Assembly (NCBI RefSeq): GCF_009745975.1
Contig: NZ_WHOL01000077.1
Span: forward strand, 111,493-175,492
Reading direction: 5' to 3'
DNA: 64,000 nt
Origin: Actinokineospora pegani
GTDB lineage: Bacteria > Actinomycetota > Actinomycetes > Mycobacteriales > Pseudonocardiaceae
Within the stretch, counting starts at the first letter, position 1; every line of letters starts with the position of its first letter. The translations under genes and the position numbers were made by a program. Positions 1 through 8,414 of this stretch are shown here, in pieces. The notes below the pieces were generated by a model. The model was not told where the DNA came from, ran no database searches, and worked only from the letters and a program-made list of their open reading frames with translations.

Positions 1-528
1 GCAGGTGCGTGGCTGTCCGAAGGTGTAGACGCCCTGGGCCGAGAGCCGGGGGTCCTCGAAGTGCAGCCAGGCCGCGGCCAGCATCGCCAGGCCCCCACCG
101 AGGCTGTGCCCGGTGAACCACACCGTCTGCTCGGCGTCGCGCAGTTCCTCGATGGCCGCGCGCACGGACGGCATCACCGCCCGCAGCGCCTCGGCGAATC
201 CGTAGTGGACCAGGCCGGTGTCCGCAGGGCCGGGCCACGGCGGGGTTGTCGTATCCGAGAGCCAGTCCCGCAACTGGACCGGCTCGGTGCCGCGGAACGC
301 GGTCACGACCATCGTCGGGCTGGCCATGGTGTAGGCCTGGGTGTCGCTGAGCGCGAACGGCGGGGAGAACGTCGAGTGGTGGTGGCGCACCCGGTCGAAG
401 CCCCACTCGGCGCCGGCGGACTCGATCCGTTCCCGGTCCTGGTAGGCCAGTTCGGCCGCCTTTGCCATGCAGTACGCCTGACGGGCGTCGTATCCGATGG
501 CTTGGTGGTTCAACGTCGGCGCAGACAT
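1..528 (-). CDS. Class 3 (alpha/beta-hydrolase) lipase, C-terminus outside window
   Basis: Reading the minus strand from an ATG at 528 gives about 176 residues running off the left edge. The start is supported by a purine-rich GTGAGGA stretch about 8 bases upstream. Residues 74-81 carry the oxyanion-type AFRGT motif, and residues 140-144 carry the nucleophile elbow GHSLG with Ser142. The conserved YTFGQPR strand follows just before the edge. This is the standard core of class 3 triacylglycerol/phospholipid hydrolases. No signal peptide is visible, so a cytoplasmic enzyme is likely. It resembles the intact lipase at 49104-50459. The catalytic Asp and His should lie beyond the window and cannot be checked. 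The substrate is unknown. Confidence 0.85.
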   Translation of the reverse strand, partial: MSAPTLNHQAIGYDARQAYCMAKAAELAYQDRERIESAGAEWGFDRVRHHHSTFSPPFALSDTQAYTMASPTMVVTAFRGTEPVQLRDWLSDTTTPPWPGPADTGLVHYGFAEALRAVMPSVRAAIEELRDAEQTVWFTGHSLGGGLAMLAAAWLHFEDPRLSAQGVYTFGQPRTC

Positions 529-1247
529 CGTCCATCCTCACGAAGACATGGCGGCCACGGCTGCCGCCCGCACTCCATGCCTACCTGCGCCACGGCCCGC
601 CCCACCAGGACGCACCCGGTCCGTCACCCCGCCGAGGCGCGTTTCCACTCGTCCTCGCCATGCCCATCCTGACCACGGTGACCGCATCAGCCAGCCCCGT
701 CGGCGAAGGTCCCTGCCCCGGAGTGCAAGCGGCAGGCGTTATCAGTGCACGACGATGCCCGTGCGCTGTTCGGACATATCCGGCATCCACCTGCCCTGTA
801 GGAGCTGCCCAGCACCTACAACGCCGCGTGCGAGCTCGCCTACGCCAACGGCATCGCCCTGACCGCCATCGGCAGGGACAGCTCTCGGCCGGGACGGCGC
901 CGACCGCGACAACTCCATCGCCACCACGGGTGCGGCCCCGGAGAGCGTCGGCTGCGGCCGCGACGCCACCGACTGCGTGATTGGAAGGCACGTCACCCCA
1001 GACGACCGCCTGACCGAGGTCCGCTACGGGCGGCAGACGACCATGGCGAAGTTCCGCTGCCGATGCGCCACGACTCGGCACGACGGAGAAGAGACTTTCA
1101 CGCTCACCTCGTACCGTAGCGGAGCTGGTGACGCGGCGGGCCGCCGATGTCGATGTATACCCGCGCGGAGCAGGCGCCGTCCTCATCGGCCCCGAGCCTG
1201 CGGTGATCACCGGCTGTCCGGGGGATACCTGCGTGCGGTTCCCTCAG
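529..1247. other. Gene-poor stretch, no supportable gene
   Basis: Open frames exist on both strands but have unnatural composition (Arg/Pro/Ala-rich, as expected from off-frame reading of GC-rich DNA), and none shows a recognisable motif. A short plus-strand stretch near 805-880 reads like a piece of real protein (ELPSTYNAACELAY) but lacks a start and is interrupted. The region probably holds decayed coding sequence between the lipase and the phytase. Confidence 0.5.
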
Positions 1248-2342
1248 TCACCAGCGCAGGAAGGCGAACCCGGTGCCGTCAGGGCGTTCGCCGTCGTGGA
1301 CCACCAGCAGGTTCAGCCGCCCGGTCACGATCGCCGCGCCGTCGGAGTGCTCGACGCCCTCGACGCGGAAGTCGCGTAGGGCGTGGAAGGCTCCTGTGCG
1401 TTGGTACAGCACGAATCGCGAGTCGCCCTGGCTCGAGGCGATGAGCTTGTCGCCGGTGATGGTGAGTCCCTCGGCGTCGGCTTCCAGCCAGCGTCCGCCG
1501 AAGCCGGGGTTCGGGCCGGCGGCGACGCACTCATCGGTCTGCGGGTCGTAGGTCTGCGGTGCGCCGAACGTGCGCACCTTGTCCAGCAGTTCGGGTTCGC
1601 CGAAACCGCTGGCGCGCAACGGGATGCGCCAGATTCCGACGTCCTCCTGCGCGGCGTACAGCAGGCCCGCGCGGGAGTCGATGACCATGCCCTCCACCTG
1701 CGGGTCGTCGCCGGGGTCGTCGCACGGGGACCACGTCGTCCCGTCAGGGAGGGTGAAGCGGCTCGGCAGGTCCAGGGTCGCCGCCACGCGCGTGTCGACG
1801 GTGCGGCCCTTGACCACGTGCAGCAGCGCGATGCGGGTCTCGCTGCGCCTGCTGGTGACCACGACGTCGCGGCCCCCGATGGTGCCCGCCGCCAGGCCGT
1901 AGGCGGTGTGCTGGTCGTCCACCTCGGCTTCCGAGGCGGAGAACACCGGGCGGGTGCCGGGGGAGGTCACGTCCCGGACGCCCGCGGCGGACACCCGGTA
2001 GGCCCGGATGCGGTCTCGGCCGCGGTCGCTGACGAACGCCAGGTCACCGAGCACGTCGACGTTGTTGAACCGCCCCGGCTTCGCCTCCGGCGTCGGCGCG
2101 GCAGGCGCCGGGACGACGGCGAGTGTGCGGCCCCGCAGGTCGAACGCCGCGAGGCCGCCCTCCTTCAGCGTGCCGAGGACGACGCTGCGCTCCACCCCCG
2201 CGGGGTTGACCCAGATCGCCGGGTCGTCGGCGTCGGCGGGCTCGGCGAAGGTCTGGGTCACGGAGGTCGGCGTGAGCACCGGGGGCGTGCCGGGCACCCC
2301 GGTCAGCAGCAGTGGGATCACAGCGAGCGCGAGTGCGGCCAT
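1248..2342 (-). CDS. Beta-propeller phytase (3-phytase family)
   Basis: The 364-residue product has the sequence hallmarks of beta-propeller phytases, calcium-dependent enzymes that remove phosphates from myo-inositol hexakisphosphate. Visible signatures are DDPAIWVNP near residue 38, RFNNVDV near 92, QVEGMVID near 215, YAAQEDVGIWR near 228, and a late GLTI-type strand. The first 20-25 residues are hydrophobic and end in small residues, consistent with export, although the n-region has no basic residue, so the signal is not certain. An in-frame TAG four codons upstream fixes the ATG at 2342. It stands alone: the aminotransferase gene lies 98 bases upstream on the same strand. Role: phosphate scavenging from phytate. 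Confidence 0.9.
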   Translation of the reverse strand: MAALALAVIPLLLTGVPGTPPVLTPTSVTQTFAEPADADDPAIWVNPAGVERSVVLGTLKEGGLAAFDLRGRTLAVVPAPAAPTPEAKPGRFNNVDVLGDLAFVSDRGRDRIRAYRVSAAGVRDVTSPGTRPVFSASEAEVDDQHTAYGLAAGTIGGRDVVVTSRRSETRIALLHVVKGRTVDTRVAATLDLPSRFTLPDGTTWSPCDDPGDDPQVEGMVIDSRAGLLYAAQEDVGIWRIPLRASGFGEPELLDKVRTFGAPQTYDPQTDECVAAGPNPGFGGRWLEADAEGLTITGDKLIASSQGDSRFVLYQRTGAFHALRDFRVEGVEHSDGAAIVTGRLNLLVVHDGERPDGTGFAFLRW

Positions 2343-2440
2343 GATCGGAACCTACGAGGTCTCGGTATACGCGGGATGAACGCGGCACGCGCCCCGAGCC
2401 GACCACCCGGTGTCGCTGGTGGGCGGGCGCGCCGCCTGTC

Positions 2441-3445
2441 TCAGCGGAGGTGGCGCGCGGCGACCTCGAGGAACGCGTCGTTGGCCGCCGGGGTGCCGAT
2501 GCTGACCCGGGCGCCCTCGCCGGGGAAGGCCTTCACCGTCAGCGCCGCCGCGGCGCAGGCCTCGGCGAACCCCGCGGTGCGCGGACCGAGGTCGAGCCAG
2601 ACGAAGTTGGCCTGGCTGGGGGGAATGGTCCAGCCCTGGTCGGTGAGCGCGGTGTGGACGCGGTCGCGCTCGGCGGTGATCGCCTCCACCCGGGCGGTCA
2701 GCGCCGGGCCTGCGTCCAGGGAGGCGATGGCCGCCTCCTGGGCCAGGTCGGTGACCCTGAACGGAACAGCGGCGGCACGGGTGGCCGCGGCCACCGGCTG
2801 GTGCGCGACCAGGTAGCCGACGCGCAGGCCCGCGAGGCCGTACGCCTTGGAGAAGGTGCGCAGCACGCAGACGTTCGGGCGGTCGCGGTACAGCTCGACA
2901 CCGTCGACCGGGTCCTCGGCGCGGACGAACTCGAGGTAGGCCTCGTCGAGGACGACGACCACCGTCCGCGGCACGCGGTCGAGGAAGCGCACCAGGGCGG
3001 CGCGGGTGACCACGGTGCCGGTGGGGTTGTTCGGGTTGCAGACGAACACGACCCTGGTCCGCTCGGTGACCGCCGCCGCCAGCGCGTCGAGGTCGTGGGC
3101 CTGCTCGGCGTCGAGCGGGACCGGGATCGGCGTCGCGTGGGCGAGCTCGGTGACCTCGGGGTAGGCCTCGAACGAGCGCCAGGCGTGCACGACCTCGTCG
3201 CCGGGGCCCGCCAGCGCCCGCACGAGCTGTTGGGCCACACCCACCGAGCCCGCGCCCACCACCAGGTGCGCGGGGTCCACCGCGAGCCGGTCGGCGAGGG
3301 CGGAGACCAGCCGCGCGCACGTCGGGTCCGGGTACTGGTTCAGCGAGCTCGCCGCGGCCACGACCCGGTCGAGCACGCCGGGCAGCGGCGGGAAGGGGTT
3401 CTCGTTGCCCGCGAGCCGGTGGGGGGTCGCGATCAGGTCGGTCAC
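2441..3445 (-). CDS. HisC-like PLP aminotransferase (histidinol-phosphate/aromatic aminotransferase family)
   Basis: This is a fold-type I PLP aminotransferase of 334 residues. Motifs include the substrate-loop LAGNENPF near the N-terminus, NPNNPTGT, the DEAYLEF strand, and [14 protein letters not shown], which contains the PLP-binding lysine. I chose the GTG at 3445 because GAGGAG sits four bases upstream, whereas a longer in-frame start at 3502 would overlap the exporter gene. It follows the LysE-type exporter by 28 bases and is probably co-transcribed with it. The family makes histidinol phosphate or transaminates aromatic 2-oxo acids; the motifs do not separate these. Because it lies downstream of the biosynthetic operon on the same strand, it could also supply an amine donor or amino acid precursor there, which is inference. 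Confidence 0.88.
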   Translation of the reverse strand: MTDLIATPHRLAGNENPFPPLPGVLDRVVAAASSLNQYPDPTCARLVSALADRLAVDPAHLVVGAGSVGVAQQLVRALAGPGDEVVHAWRSFEAYPEVTELAHATPIPVPLDAEQAHDLDALAAAVTERTRVVFVCNPNNPTGTVVTRAALVRFLDRVPRTVVVVLDEAYLEFVRAEDPVDGVELYRDRPNVCVLRTFSKAYGLAGLRVGYLVAHQPVAAATRAAAVPFRVTDLAQEAAIASLDAGPALTARVEAITAERDRVHTALTDQGWTIPPSQANFVWLDLGPRTAGFAEACAAAALTVKAFPGEGARVSIGTPAANDAFLEVAARHLR

Positions 3446-3473
3446 TGCGCTCCTCGGGGCCGGGGGCGGGGCG

Positions 3474-4109
3474 TCACTGGGTGCCGGTGAACACGGCCAC
3501 ACCGGCCAGGGCGATCAGCACGCCGCCGCCGACGTAGCGCTGGGCCTGCAGGAAGCCCCTGCTGCGCTGGGCGCGGCTGCGCAGCAGCAGGCTGAGCGCG
3601 GCCCACGCGCCGTTGGTCAGCACGCCGACCACGACGAAGACCAGGCCGAGCACCAGCGTGGTCGACCAGACCGGCGCCTGGTCGCTGTTGACGAACGCGG
3701 GCAGGAACGCGAGGAAGAACAGCGTGCTCTTGGGGTTGAGCGCGTTCACGACCAACCCGTCGAGGAAGATCCGCCCCCCGGAGGCCTGCGCCACCTGCCC
3801 CTGCTCGGACTCGAGGGGCATGATCGGCGTCATCAGCCTGCGGACGCCCAACCACACCAGGTAGGCCGCGCCCGCGTACTTGACCACCTCGAAGGCCACC
3901 TCGTTGGCCGCCACCAGCGCCGACAGGCCGACCGTGGCGGCCAGGACCTGCACGGTGTCGCCCGCCGCGAGGCCCAGCGTGGACATGGCGCCGCCACGGG
4001 CGCCCAGGTCGAGCGTGCGGCTGCTGACGTAGAGCACCGAGGGCCCCGGGACCAGCAGCAGCACCAGTGACGCGGCCAGGAAGACCCAGATCGTCGTCAG
4101 GTCGGGCAT
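3474..4109 (-). CDS. LysE/RhtB family amino-acid exporter
   Basis: This is a 211-residue hydrophobic protein with about six predicted membrane segments. The family signature VPGPSVLYV lies near residue 20, followed by a GLAAGD motif near 48 and [16 protein letters not shown] near 124, all typical of LysE/RhtB transporters that export amino acids or small amphipathic metabolites. It lies 165 bases downstream of the thioesterase gene that ends the biosynthetic operon and 28 bases upstream of the aminotransferase. It could therefore be the exporter for the cluster product or simply an amino-acid efflux pump; the sequence does not decide. Confidence 0.9.
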   Translation of the reverse strand: MPDLTTIWVFLAASLVLLLVPGPSVLYVSSRTLDLGARGGAMSTLGLAAGDTVQVLAATVGLSALVAANEVAFEVVKYAGAAYLVWLGVRRLMTPIMPLESEQGQVAQASGGRIFLDGLVVNALNPKSTLFFLAFLPAFVNSDQAPVWSTTLVLGLVFVVVGVLTNGAWAALSLLLRSRAQRSRGFLQAQRYVGGGVLIALAGVAVFTGTQ

Positions 4110-4274
4110 CCGTCGTGCTCCTCAGACTGTGCGGCAGGCCCCACCCGCCGCGGGGGAGCCCTCGGACACCCCCGGTCCGAGCCACGACGGAGTGTAGTGG
4201 TGCGCCCGCGCCCGCGCGGCTGGTTCCGGCCACCGGCTCGACTTCGCCGCCGCCGAGCCGCCCGGCGGACCGGC

Positions 4275-5033
4275 TCACGGGAGCACGACCTCCCGACCCG
4301 CCCGCAGCGCGGCGCCGAGGTGCCCGAGCAGCGCCTCCCGCTCGGAGTGCAGGAACAGGTGGCCGCCGTCGAGCCGGTGGTGGGTGAACCGGCCCGTGGT
4401 CTGCGCACCCCAGGCCTCGACGTTCGCGGGGGCGACATGCGGGTCGGTCCGGCCGCTGAAGGCGGTGACCGGGCAGTCCAGCGGCGGCTGCGGCCGGTGC
4501 CGGTAGGTGTCGTTGACCCGGAAGTCCGCCCGCAGCCCGGGCGCGAGCAGCGACATCGTGCGCGGGTCGGCCAGCACCTCCTCCGGGGTGCCGCCGAAGT
4601 CCCGCAGCGCGTCGGCGAACTCGGCGTCCGGCAGGTCGTGGATGAGCGGGCGGGTCACCGGCAGTTGCGGCGCCTGCCTGCCGGAGGCGAACAGGTGCTC
4701 GGGCCCGCGGCGACCCGCCGCCCGCAGCAGCCGGGTGAACTCGAACGCCACCAACGCGCCCATGCTGTGCCCGAACAGCGCGAACGGCTCGGCGCAGTAG
4801 TCCTCGGTGACCTCCGCCAGCGCCGCCACCGCGGCGTCCACGTCCTGGAACGGCTTCTGCAGCAGCCGGGACTCGCGGCCGGGCAGCCGCACCGCGCACA
4901 CCTCGACGTCGGCGGGCAGCGCGTCGGCCCAGCCCGCGAACGCCGACGCGCCGCCCCCGGCGTAGGGCACGCACAGCAGCCGCAGCCGCGCGCCGGGCAC
5001 CGGCCGGGTGCGGACCAGCCAGCTCGCGTTCAC
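4275..5033 (-). CDS. Type II (discrete) thioesterase of polyketide/peptide assembly line
   Basis: The 252-residue alpha/beta hydrolase begins with the type II thioesterase pattern LLCVPYAGGGASAF at residues 19-32. It has the nucleophile elbow GHSMG (Ser90), an aspartate in SGRTDPHV, and a late GGHLFL histidine, so the catalytic triad looks complete. Such enzymes remove stalled or wrongly loaded acyl groups from carrier proteins, and some release products. The GTG start at 5033 overlaps the FkbH-like stop codon in a GTGA, showing translational coupling. It is the last gene of the minus-strand operon. Because the polyketide synthase has no thioesterase domain of its own, this enzyme may also take part in chain release. 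Confidence 0.93.
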   Translation of the reverse strand: MNASWLVRTRPVPGARLRLLCVPYAGGGASAFAGWADALPADVEVCAVRLPGRESRLLQKPFQDVDAAVAALAEVTEDYCAEPFALFGHSMGALVAFEFTRLLRAAGRRGPEHLFASGRQAPQLPVTRPLIHDLPDAEFADALRDFGGTPEEVLADPRTMSLLAPGLRADFRVNDTYRHRPQPPLDCPVTAFSGRTDPHVAPANVEAWGAQTTGRFTHHRLDGGHLFLHSEREALLGHLGAALRAGREVVLP

Positions 5034-6082
5034 CTCGGCTCGCCGCGGACGTCGACCACCAGGTGCCCCGGCAGCGGTGGGATGTCGGACAGGTCGTTCT
5101 CCAGCCGCACCAGTTCGCCCTCCCGGGAGATCTCGGAGAACCCGGCGAACCGGTAGGTCACCAGCATCATCCGGTTGCGGCCGTTGGGCAGGAACTCGGC
5201 GAGCAGCCGCACCCCGGCCTCGCGCGCCAGCCGCCGCAGGTGGGTGATGAGCACCCCGCCGACCCCGCGCGACATGACCCGGCAGGACATCAGCAGCAGC
5301 CGGATCAGCCACGCGTCGGCGCCCCGCTCGATCAGCACCAGGCCGATCGTCCCGTACGGACCGTGCCGGTCGGTCAACCGCGCCACCAGCAGCAGGTGGT
5401 CCGGGGACGTGCGGTAGCCGTCCAGCTCCTCGTAGGAGTAGGTGTAGCCGGTGGTGTTGAGCTGGTTCGTGCGGACGGTCAGCTCCTCCGCGCGCTTGAG
5501 GTCGTCCTCACCCGCGGGCGCGATGGTGAACGTCATGCCCAGCGTGGCCAGGAACTCGTCCTGCGGGCCGGTGAACTCCTGCTCGATCCGGGCGCGCTCC
5601 TCGTCGGCGCGGTACATCGCGCGCCGGTGCGCGGAGTCGTCGGTGATGAACCGGGGCGTGAACTCCGGGCGCTCGGCGAGGGAGGCGGCCTCGGCGGCGT
5701 CGATCCGCAGCACCTCGGGCACCTCGTAGCCGACCTCGTCGCGCTCGAAGGCGTCGTCGTCGACGAAGGCGAACGAGTCCAGGCCGAGGTTGAGCGCGGT
5801 GGCGATGGCGCGCACCGACGACGACTTCGCGTTCCAGTTGATCTGCGGGTAGAGGAAGTAGTCGAGCAGGCCGTGCTCGCGCAGCGCGGCGACGGCGGTG
5901 TCGTGGTCGTTGCGGCTGGCCACGGACTGCAGGATGCCGCGCCGGTCCAGCTCGGCGACGACCTCGACGATCCCGGGTCGCAGCGTGACCCGCTCGTCCT
6001 CCAGCAGCACCCCGTCCCACACCGTGTTGTCCAGGTCCCAGACCACGACCTTCACGGTCCGGACGGCGGTCTCCTCGGTCAT
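5030..6082 (-). CDS. FkbH-like HAD-family protein loading a C3 unit on carrier protein
   Basis: The product has 350 residues. The HAD motif WDLDNTVW gives Asp16 and Asp18. The N-terminal HAD-like part is followed by a C-terminal GNAT-like acyltransferase part, with a long conserved stretch around TNQLNTTG near residue 210. FkbH proteins take 1,3-bisphosphoglycerate, dephosphorylate it and attach the glyceryl group to a discrete carrier protein, the first step towards hydroxymalonyl- and methoxymalonyl-ACP. The ATG at 6082 overlaps the upstream dehydrogenase stop codon (ATGA). Direct neighbours are FkbI-, FkbJ- and FkbK-like genes, which supports that pathway rather than tetronate formation. 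Confidence 0.92.
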   Translation of the reverse strand: MTEETAVRTVKVVVWDLDNTVWDGVLLEDERVTLRPGIVEVVAELDRRGILQSVASRNDHDTAVAALREHGLLDYFLYPQINWNAKSSSVRAIATALNLGLDSFAFVDDDAFERDEVGYEVPEVLRIDAAEAASLAERPEFTPRFITDDSAHRRAMYRADEERARIEQEFTGPQDEFLATLGMTFTIAPAGEDDLKRAEELTVRTNQLNTTGYTYSYEELDGYRTSPDHLLLVARLTDRHGPYGTIGLVLIERGADAWLIRLLLMSCRVMSRGVGGVLITHLRRLAREAGVRLLAEFLPNGRNRMMLVTYRFAGFSEISREGELVRLENDLSDIPPLPGHLVVDVRGEPR

Positions 6083-7251
6083 GCCCCTGCCCCCTTGCCC
6101 GCGGCGGCCATGGCCCTGGCCTGGTAAGCGGTGTCCGCGATCGTGGTCTGCTGCAACTCGGTCGCGCCCTCGATGATCTCCATGACCTTGGCGTCGCGCA
6201 GGTAGCGCTGCACCGGGTGGTCCCCGGCGCAGCCCTGGGCGCCGTGCGCCTGGACGGCGTCGGCGGCGGCCTTGAACGCGCTGGTGCTGGCGAAGTACTT
6301 GGCCATCCAGGTCGCGTGCACGCCCTGCTGGTCGCCCGCCTCCCGCAGCAGGCCCGCCTGCTGGCACAGCAGCCGCGCGGCGCTGGCCGCGGTGGCCATG
6401 TCGGCGATCATCCGCTGCACCAGTTGGTGATCGCGCAGCCGCGCCCCGAAGGTCTCCCGGTTCTCGGCGTGCGCCAGGGTGGCGTCCAGGCACGCCTGGA
6501 GCAGCCCGACGCACCCCCAGGCCACGGTGTAGCGGCCGAGCTCGAGCGCGTCGGCGGCGACGGCGACCAGCCCGAAGCCGGGCCTGCCCAGCAGCGCCGC
6601 CCCGGGCACCCGGCACTCGACCAGGCTCAGCTCGCCGAGCATGGACGCGCGGGTGCCGAGGACGGACTCCACCGGGCGCACGGTGAGCCCGGCGCTGTCG
6701 GCGGGCACCAGGAACGCCGTCTCCCGGTCGTCGAGGCGGGCGAACAACAGGAACAGATCGGCGCGCTGCCCGAACGTCGTCCACCGCTTCTCGCCGGTGA
6801 GCACGAACCCGTCGCCGTCGCGGCGCGCGGTGGCGGCCAGGGCCTTGACGTCGCTGCCCGCGCCCGGCTCGCTCAGCGCGAACGCCCCGATGGTGGCGCC
6901 GCGGGCCAGCCGGGGCAGCCAGTGCTCGCGCTGCCCGGTGCTGCCCCAGCGGGCCACGGCGCGGGACACCATGCCGTGCACCGTGATCAGGCTGCGCACC
7001 GACGAGCAGGCCCGGCCGGTCTCCTCGCAGAGCAGGCCGAGTGTGGTCTCGTCCAGGCCCGCGCCGCCGTGCTCGGTGGGGATCGCGCCGCCGAGGTGTC
7101 CGCGCTCGGCGAACTCGGTGATGAACTCCTCCGGCAGCGCCGACTCGCGGTCCCACTCGTCGGCGAACGGCGCGATCCTGGTGCGGGCGAACTCCTCGAA
7201 CCCCCGCCGCGCGGCGTCCTGCGCGGCGGTCAGCCCCACTCGGGTCGCCAT
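6079..7251 (-). CDS. FkbI-like acyl-CoA dehydrogenase family oxidase (glyceryl-ACP pathway)
   Basis: This is a full-length acyl-CoA dehydrogenase family flavoprotein of 390 residues. Its N-terminal helical domain carries PTEHGGAGLD near residue 58, the central beta domain carries ALSEPGAGSD near 125 and GEKRWTTFG near 153, and a C-terminal helical domain follows. Its place between a carrier protein and an FkbH-like gene points to the FkbI role, oxidising the glyceryl-derived unit on its carrier protein towards hydroxymalonyl-ACP. The stop overlaps the FkbH-like start by four bases, and the carrier-protein stop is one base upstream. Members of this family also oxidise other acyl- or aminoacyl-carrier proteins; neighbourhood, not motifs, assigns the substrate. 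Confidence 0.9.
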   Translation of the reverse strand: MATRVGLTAAQDAARRGFEEFARTRIAPFADEWDRESALPEEFITEFAERGHLGGAIPTEHGGAGLDETTLGLLCEETGRACSSVRSLITVHGMVSRAVARWGSTGQREHWLPRLARGATIGAFALSEPGAGSDVKALAATARRDGDGFVLTGEKRWTTFGQRADLFLLFARLDDRETAFLVPADSAGLTVRPVESVLGTRASMLGELSLVECRVPGAALLGRPGFGLVAVAADALELGRYTVAWGCVGLLQACLDATLAHAENRETFGARLRDHQLVQRMIADMATAASAARLLCQQAGLLREAGDQQGVHATWMAKYFASTSAFKAAADAVQAHGAQGCAGDHPVQRYLRDAKVMEIIEGATELQQTTIADTAYQARAMAAAGKGAGA

Positions 7252-7252
7252 G

Positions 7253-7504
7253 TCAGGTTGCCGCCTGCACGCTGCTCTTGCGGCGCACCAGCGCGTCGAT
7301 GGCCGAGATCGAGGCGAAGTTGGCCCGCTCCAGGTCCTCGTCGTCCACCGCGGCGCCGAGCTGGTTCTCCACGAACAGCACGAGCTGCATGACGAACAGC
7401 GAGTTGACCAGCCCGATGGCGAAGAAGTCGTCCTCGTCGCCGAGCGTGTCCGTGGCGAAGAACTGGGTGAGGAAGGCGCGGATGGCGGGCTTGTGATCGG
7501 TCAC
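7253..7504 (-). CDS. Discrete acyl carrier protein, FkbJ-like
   Basis: This 83-residue acidic carrier protein has the phosphopantetheine serine in the motif GLVNSLFVMQLV (near residue 35). The N-S-L/I form is typical of the carrier proteins of the methoxymalonyl/hydroxymalonyl pathway. The GTG at 7504 is preceded by AAAGGAG at good spacing. It lies between the FkbK-like and FkbI-like genes. It should hold the glyceryl unit that is oxidised to hydroxymalonyl and then offered to the polyketide synthase. It needs a phosphopantetheinyl transferase, which is not in the window. Confidence 0.93.
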   Translation of the reverse strand: MTDHKPAIRAFLTQFFATDTLGDEDDFFAIGLVNSLFVMQLVLFVENQLGAAVDDEDLERANFASISAIDALVRRKSSVQAAT

Positions 7505-7524
7505 CGGGGACTCCTTTCGTGGGG

Positions 7525-8397
7525 TCAGGCGAGGGTGCTGGCGTAGTCGAAGAAGCCCTTGCCGCTCTTGCGGCCGAGGTGCCCGGCGTCGACCATCCGG
7601 GTCAGCAGCGGGCAGGGTCGGTACTTGCTGTCGCCGAAGGCCTCGTAGAGCCCCTGGACCGATTGCAGGATCGTGTCGAGGCCGATGAGGTCGGCGGTGG
7701 CGAGCGGGCCCATCGGGTGCCCGAAGCACTCCCGGAAGATCTCGTCCACCTGCGCGGGGGTGGCGACGCCCTCGTGCAGGAGGAAGACCGCCTCGTTGAC
7801 GGTGAGCATCAGCACCCGGTTGGACACGAACCCGGGGGAGTCGGCGACCACGACCGACCGCTTCCCCATCTGCCCCAGCAGCCGGTTCGCGGTGTCGACG
7901 GTGGCCTGGGAGGTGTGGTGGCCGCGGATGACCTCGACGACCGGTTTCATCGGGACCGGGTTCATGAAGTGCATGCCGAGCACCCGGTCCGGCCGGGTGG
8001 TGGCCGCCCCGACCCGGGTGATCGGGATGACCGAGGTGTTCACCGCGAACACGGTGCGCGGGGCGCAGCGCGCGTCGAGGACCTCGTAGACGGGCCGCTT
8101 GACGGCCCAGTCCTCGGTCACGTTCTCGATGACGAAGTCGGCCGCCTCGATGCCCTCGTAGGTCGTGGTGCACGAGATCCGCTTGAGCACCAGCTCCCGG
8201 TCCTCGGTGGGCGCCGGGCCGCCGAGCATCCTGGCCAGCCGCAGGTTCTGCCGCACGGCGTCGACCGCCTCGCCGAGGATGTCCTCGGTGCGGTCGACCA
8301 GCACGACCTCGTGCCCGCTCTGCGCCAGCGACTGCGCCAGGCCCGTGCCCATCACGCCCGCGCCGATCACGCCCACGGTTCGGATGCTGTCCACCAT
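7525..8397 (-). CDS. FkbK-like 3-hydroxyacyl-CoA dehydrogenase family protein
   Basis: The NAD-binding GAGVMG motif begins at residue 12 of this 290-residue dehydrogenase. MHFMNPVPMKP and DSPGFVSNRVL follow in the middle, and a C-terminal GRKSGKGFFDY closes it, all classic for 3-hydroxybutyryl-CoA dehydrogenase relatives. In methoxymalonyl-type clusters the FkbK homologue oxidises the hydroxyl of the glyceryl unit. I used the ATG at 8397. A GTG at 8418 in the same frame would overlap the polyketide synthase stop as GTGA and is a real alternative. No O-methyltransferase (FkbG) is present anywhere nearby, so the expected extender is hydroxymalonyl-ACP, not methoxymalonyl-ACP. Confidence 0.9.
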   Translation of the reverse strand: MVDSIRTVGVIGAGVMGTGLAQSLAQSGHEVVLVDRTEDILGEAVDAVRQNLRLARMLGGPAPTEDRELVLKRISCTTTYEGIEAADFVIENVTEDWAVKRPVYEVLDARCAPRTVFAVNTSVIPITRVGAATTRPDRVLGMHFMNPVPMKPVVEVIRGHHTSQATVDTANRLLGQMGKRSVVVADSPGFVSNRVLMLTVNEAVFLLHEGVATPAQVDEIFRECFGHPMGPLATADLIGLDTILQSVQGLYEAFGDSKYRPCPLLTRMVDAGHLGRKSGKGFFDYASTLA

Positions 8398-8414
8398 CTG
8401 CTCCTGTCCGTCCG

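Noticed and set aside
581-1210. Minus-strand frame of 209 codons in the gene-poor stretch after the lipase
   Set aside because: No motif, no ribosome-binding site, and Arg/Cys-rich runs typical of non-coding GC-rich DNA.
4254-4276. Short inverted repeat GAGCCG/CGGCTC at the thioesterase stop
   Set aside because: Only six bases of stem, overlapping coding sequence; too weak to call a terminator for the operon.
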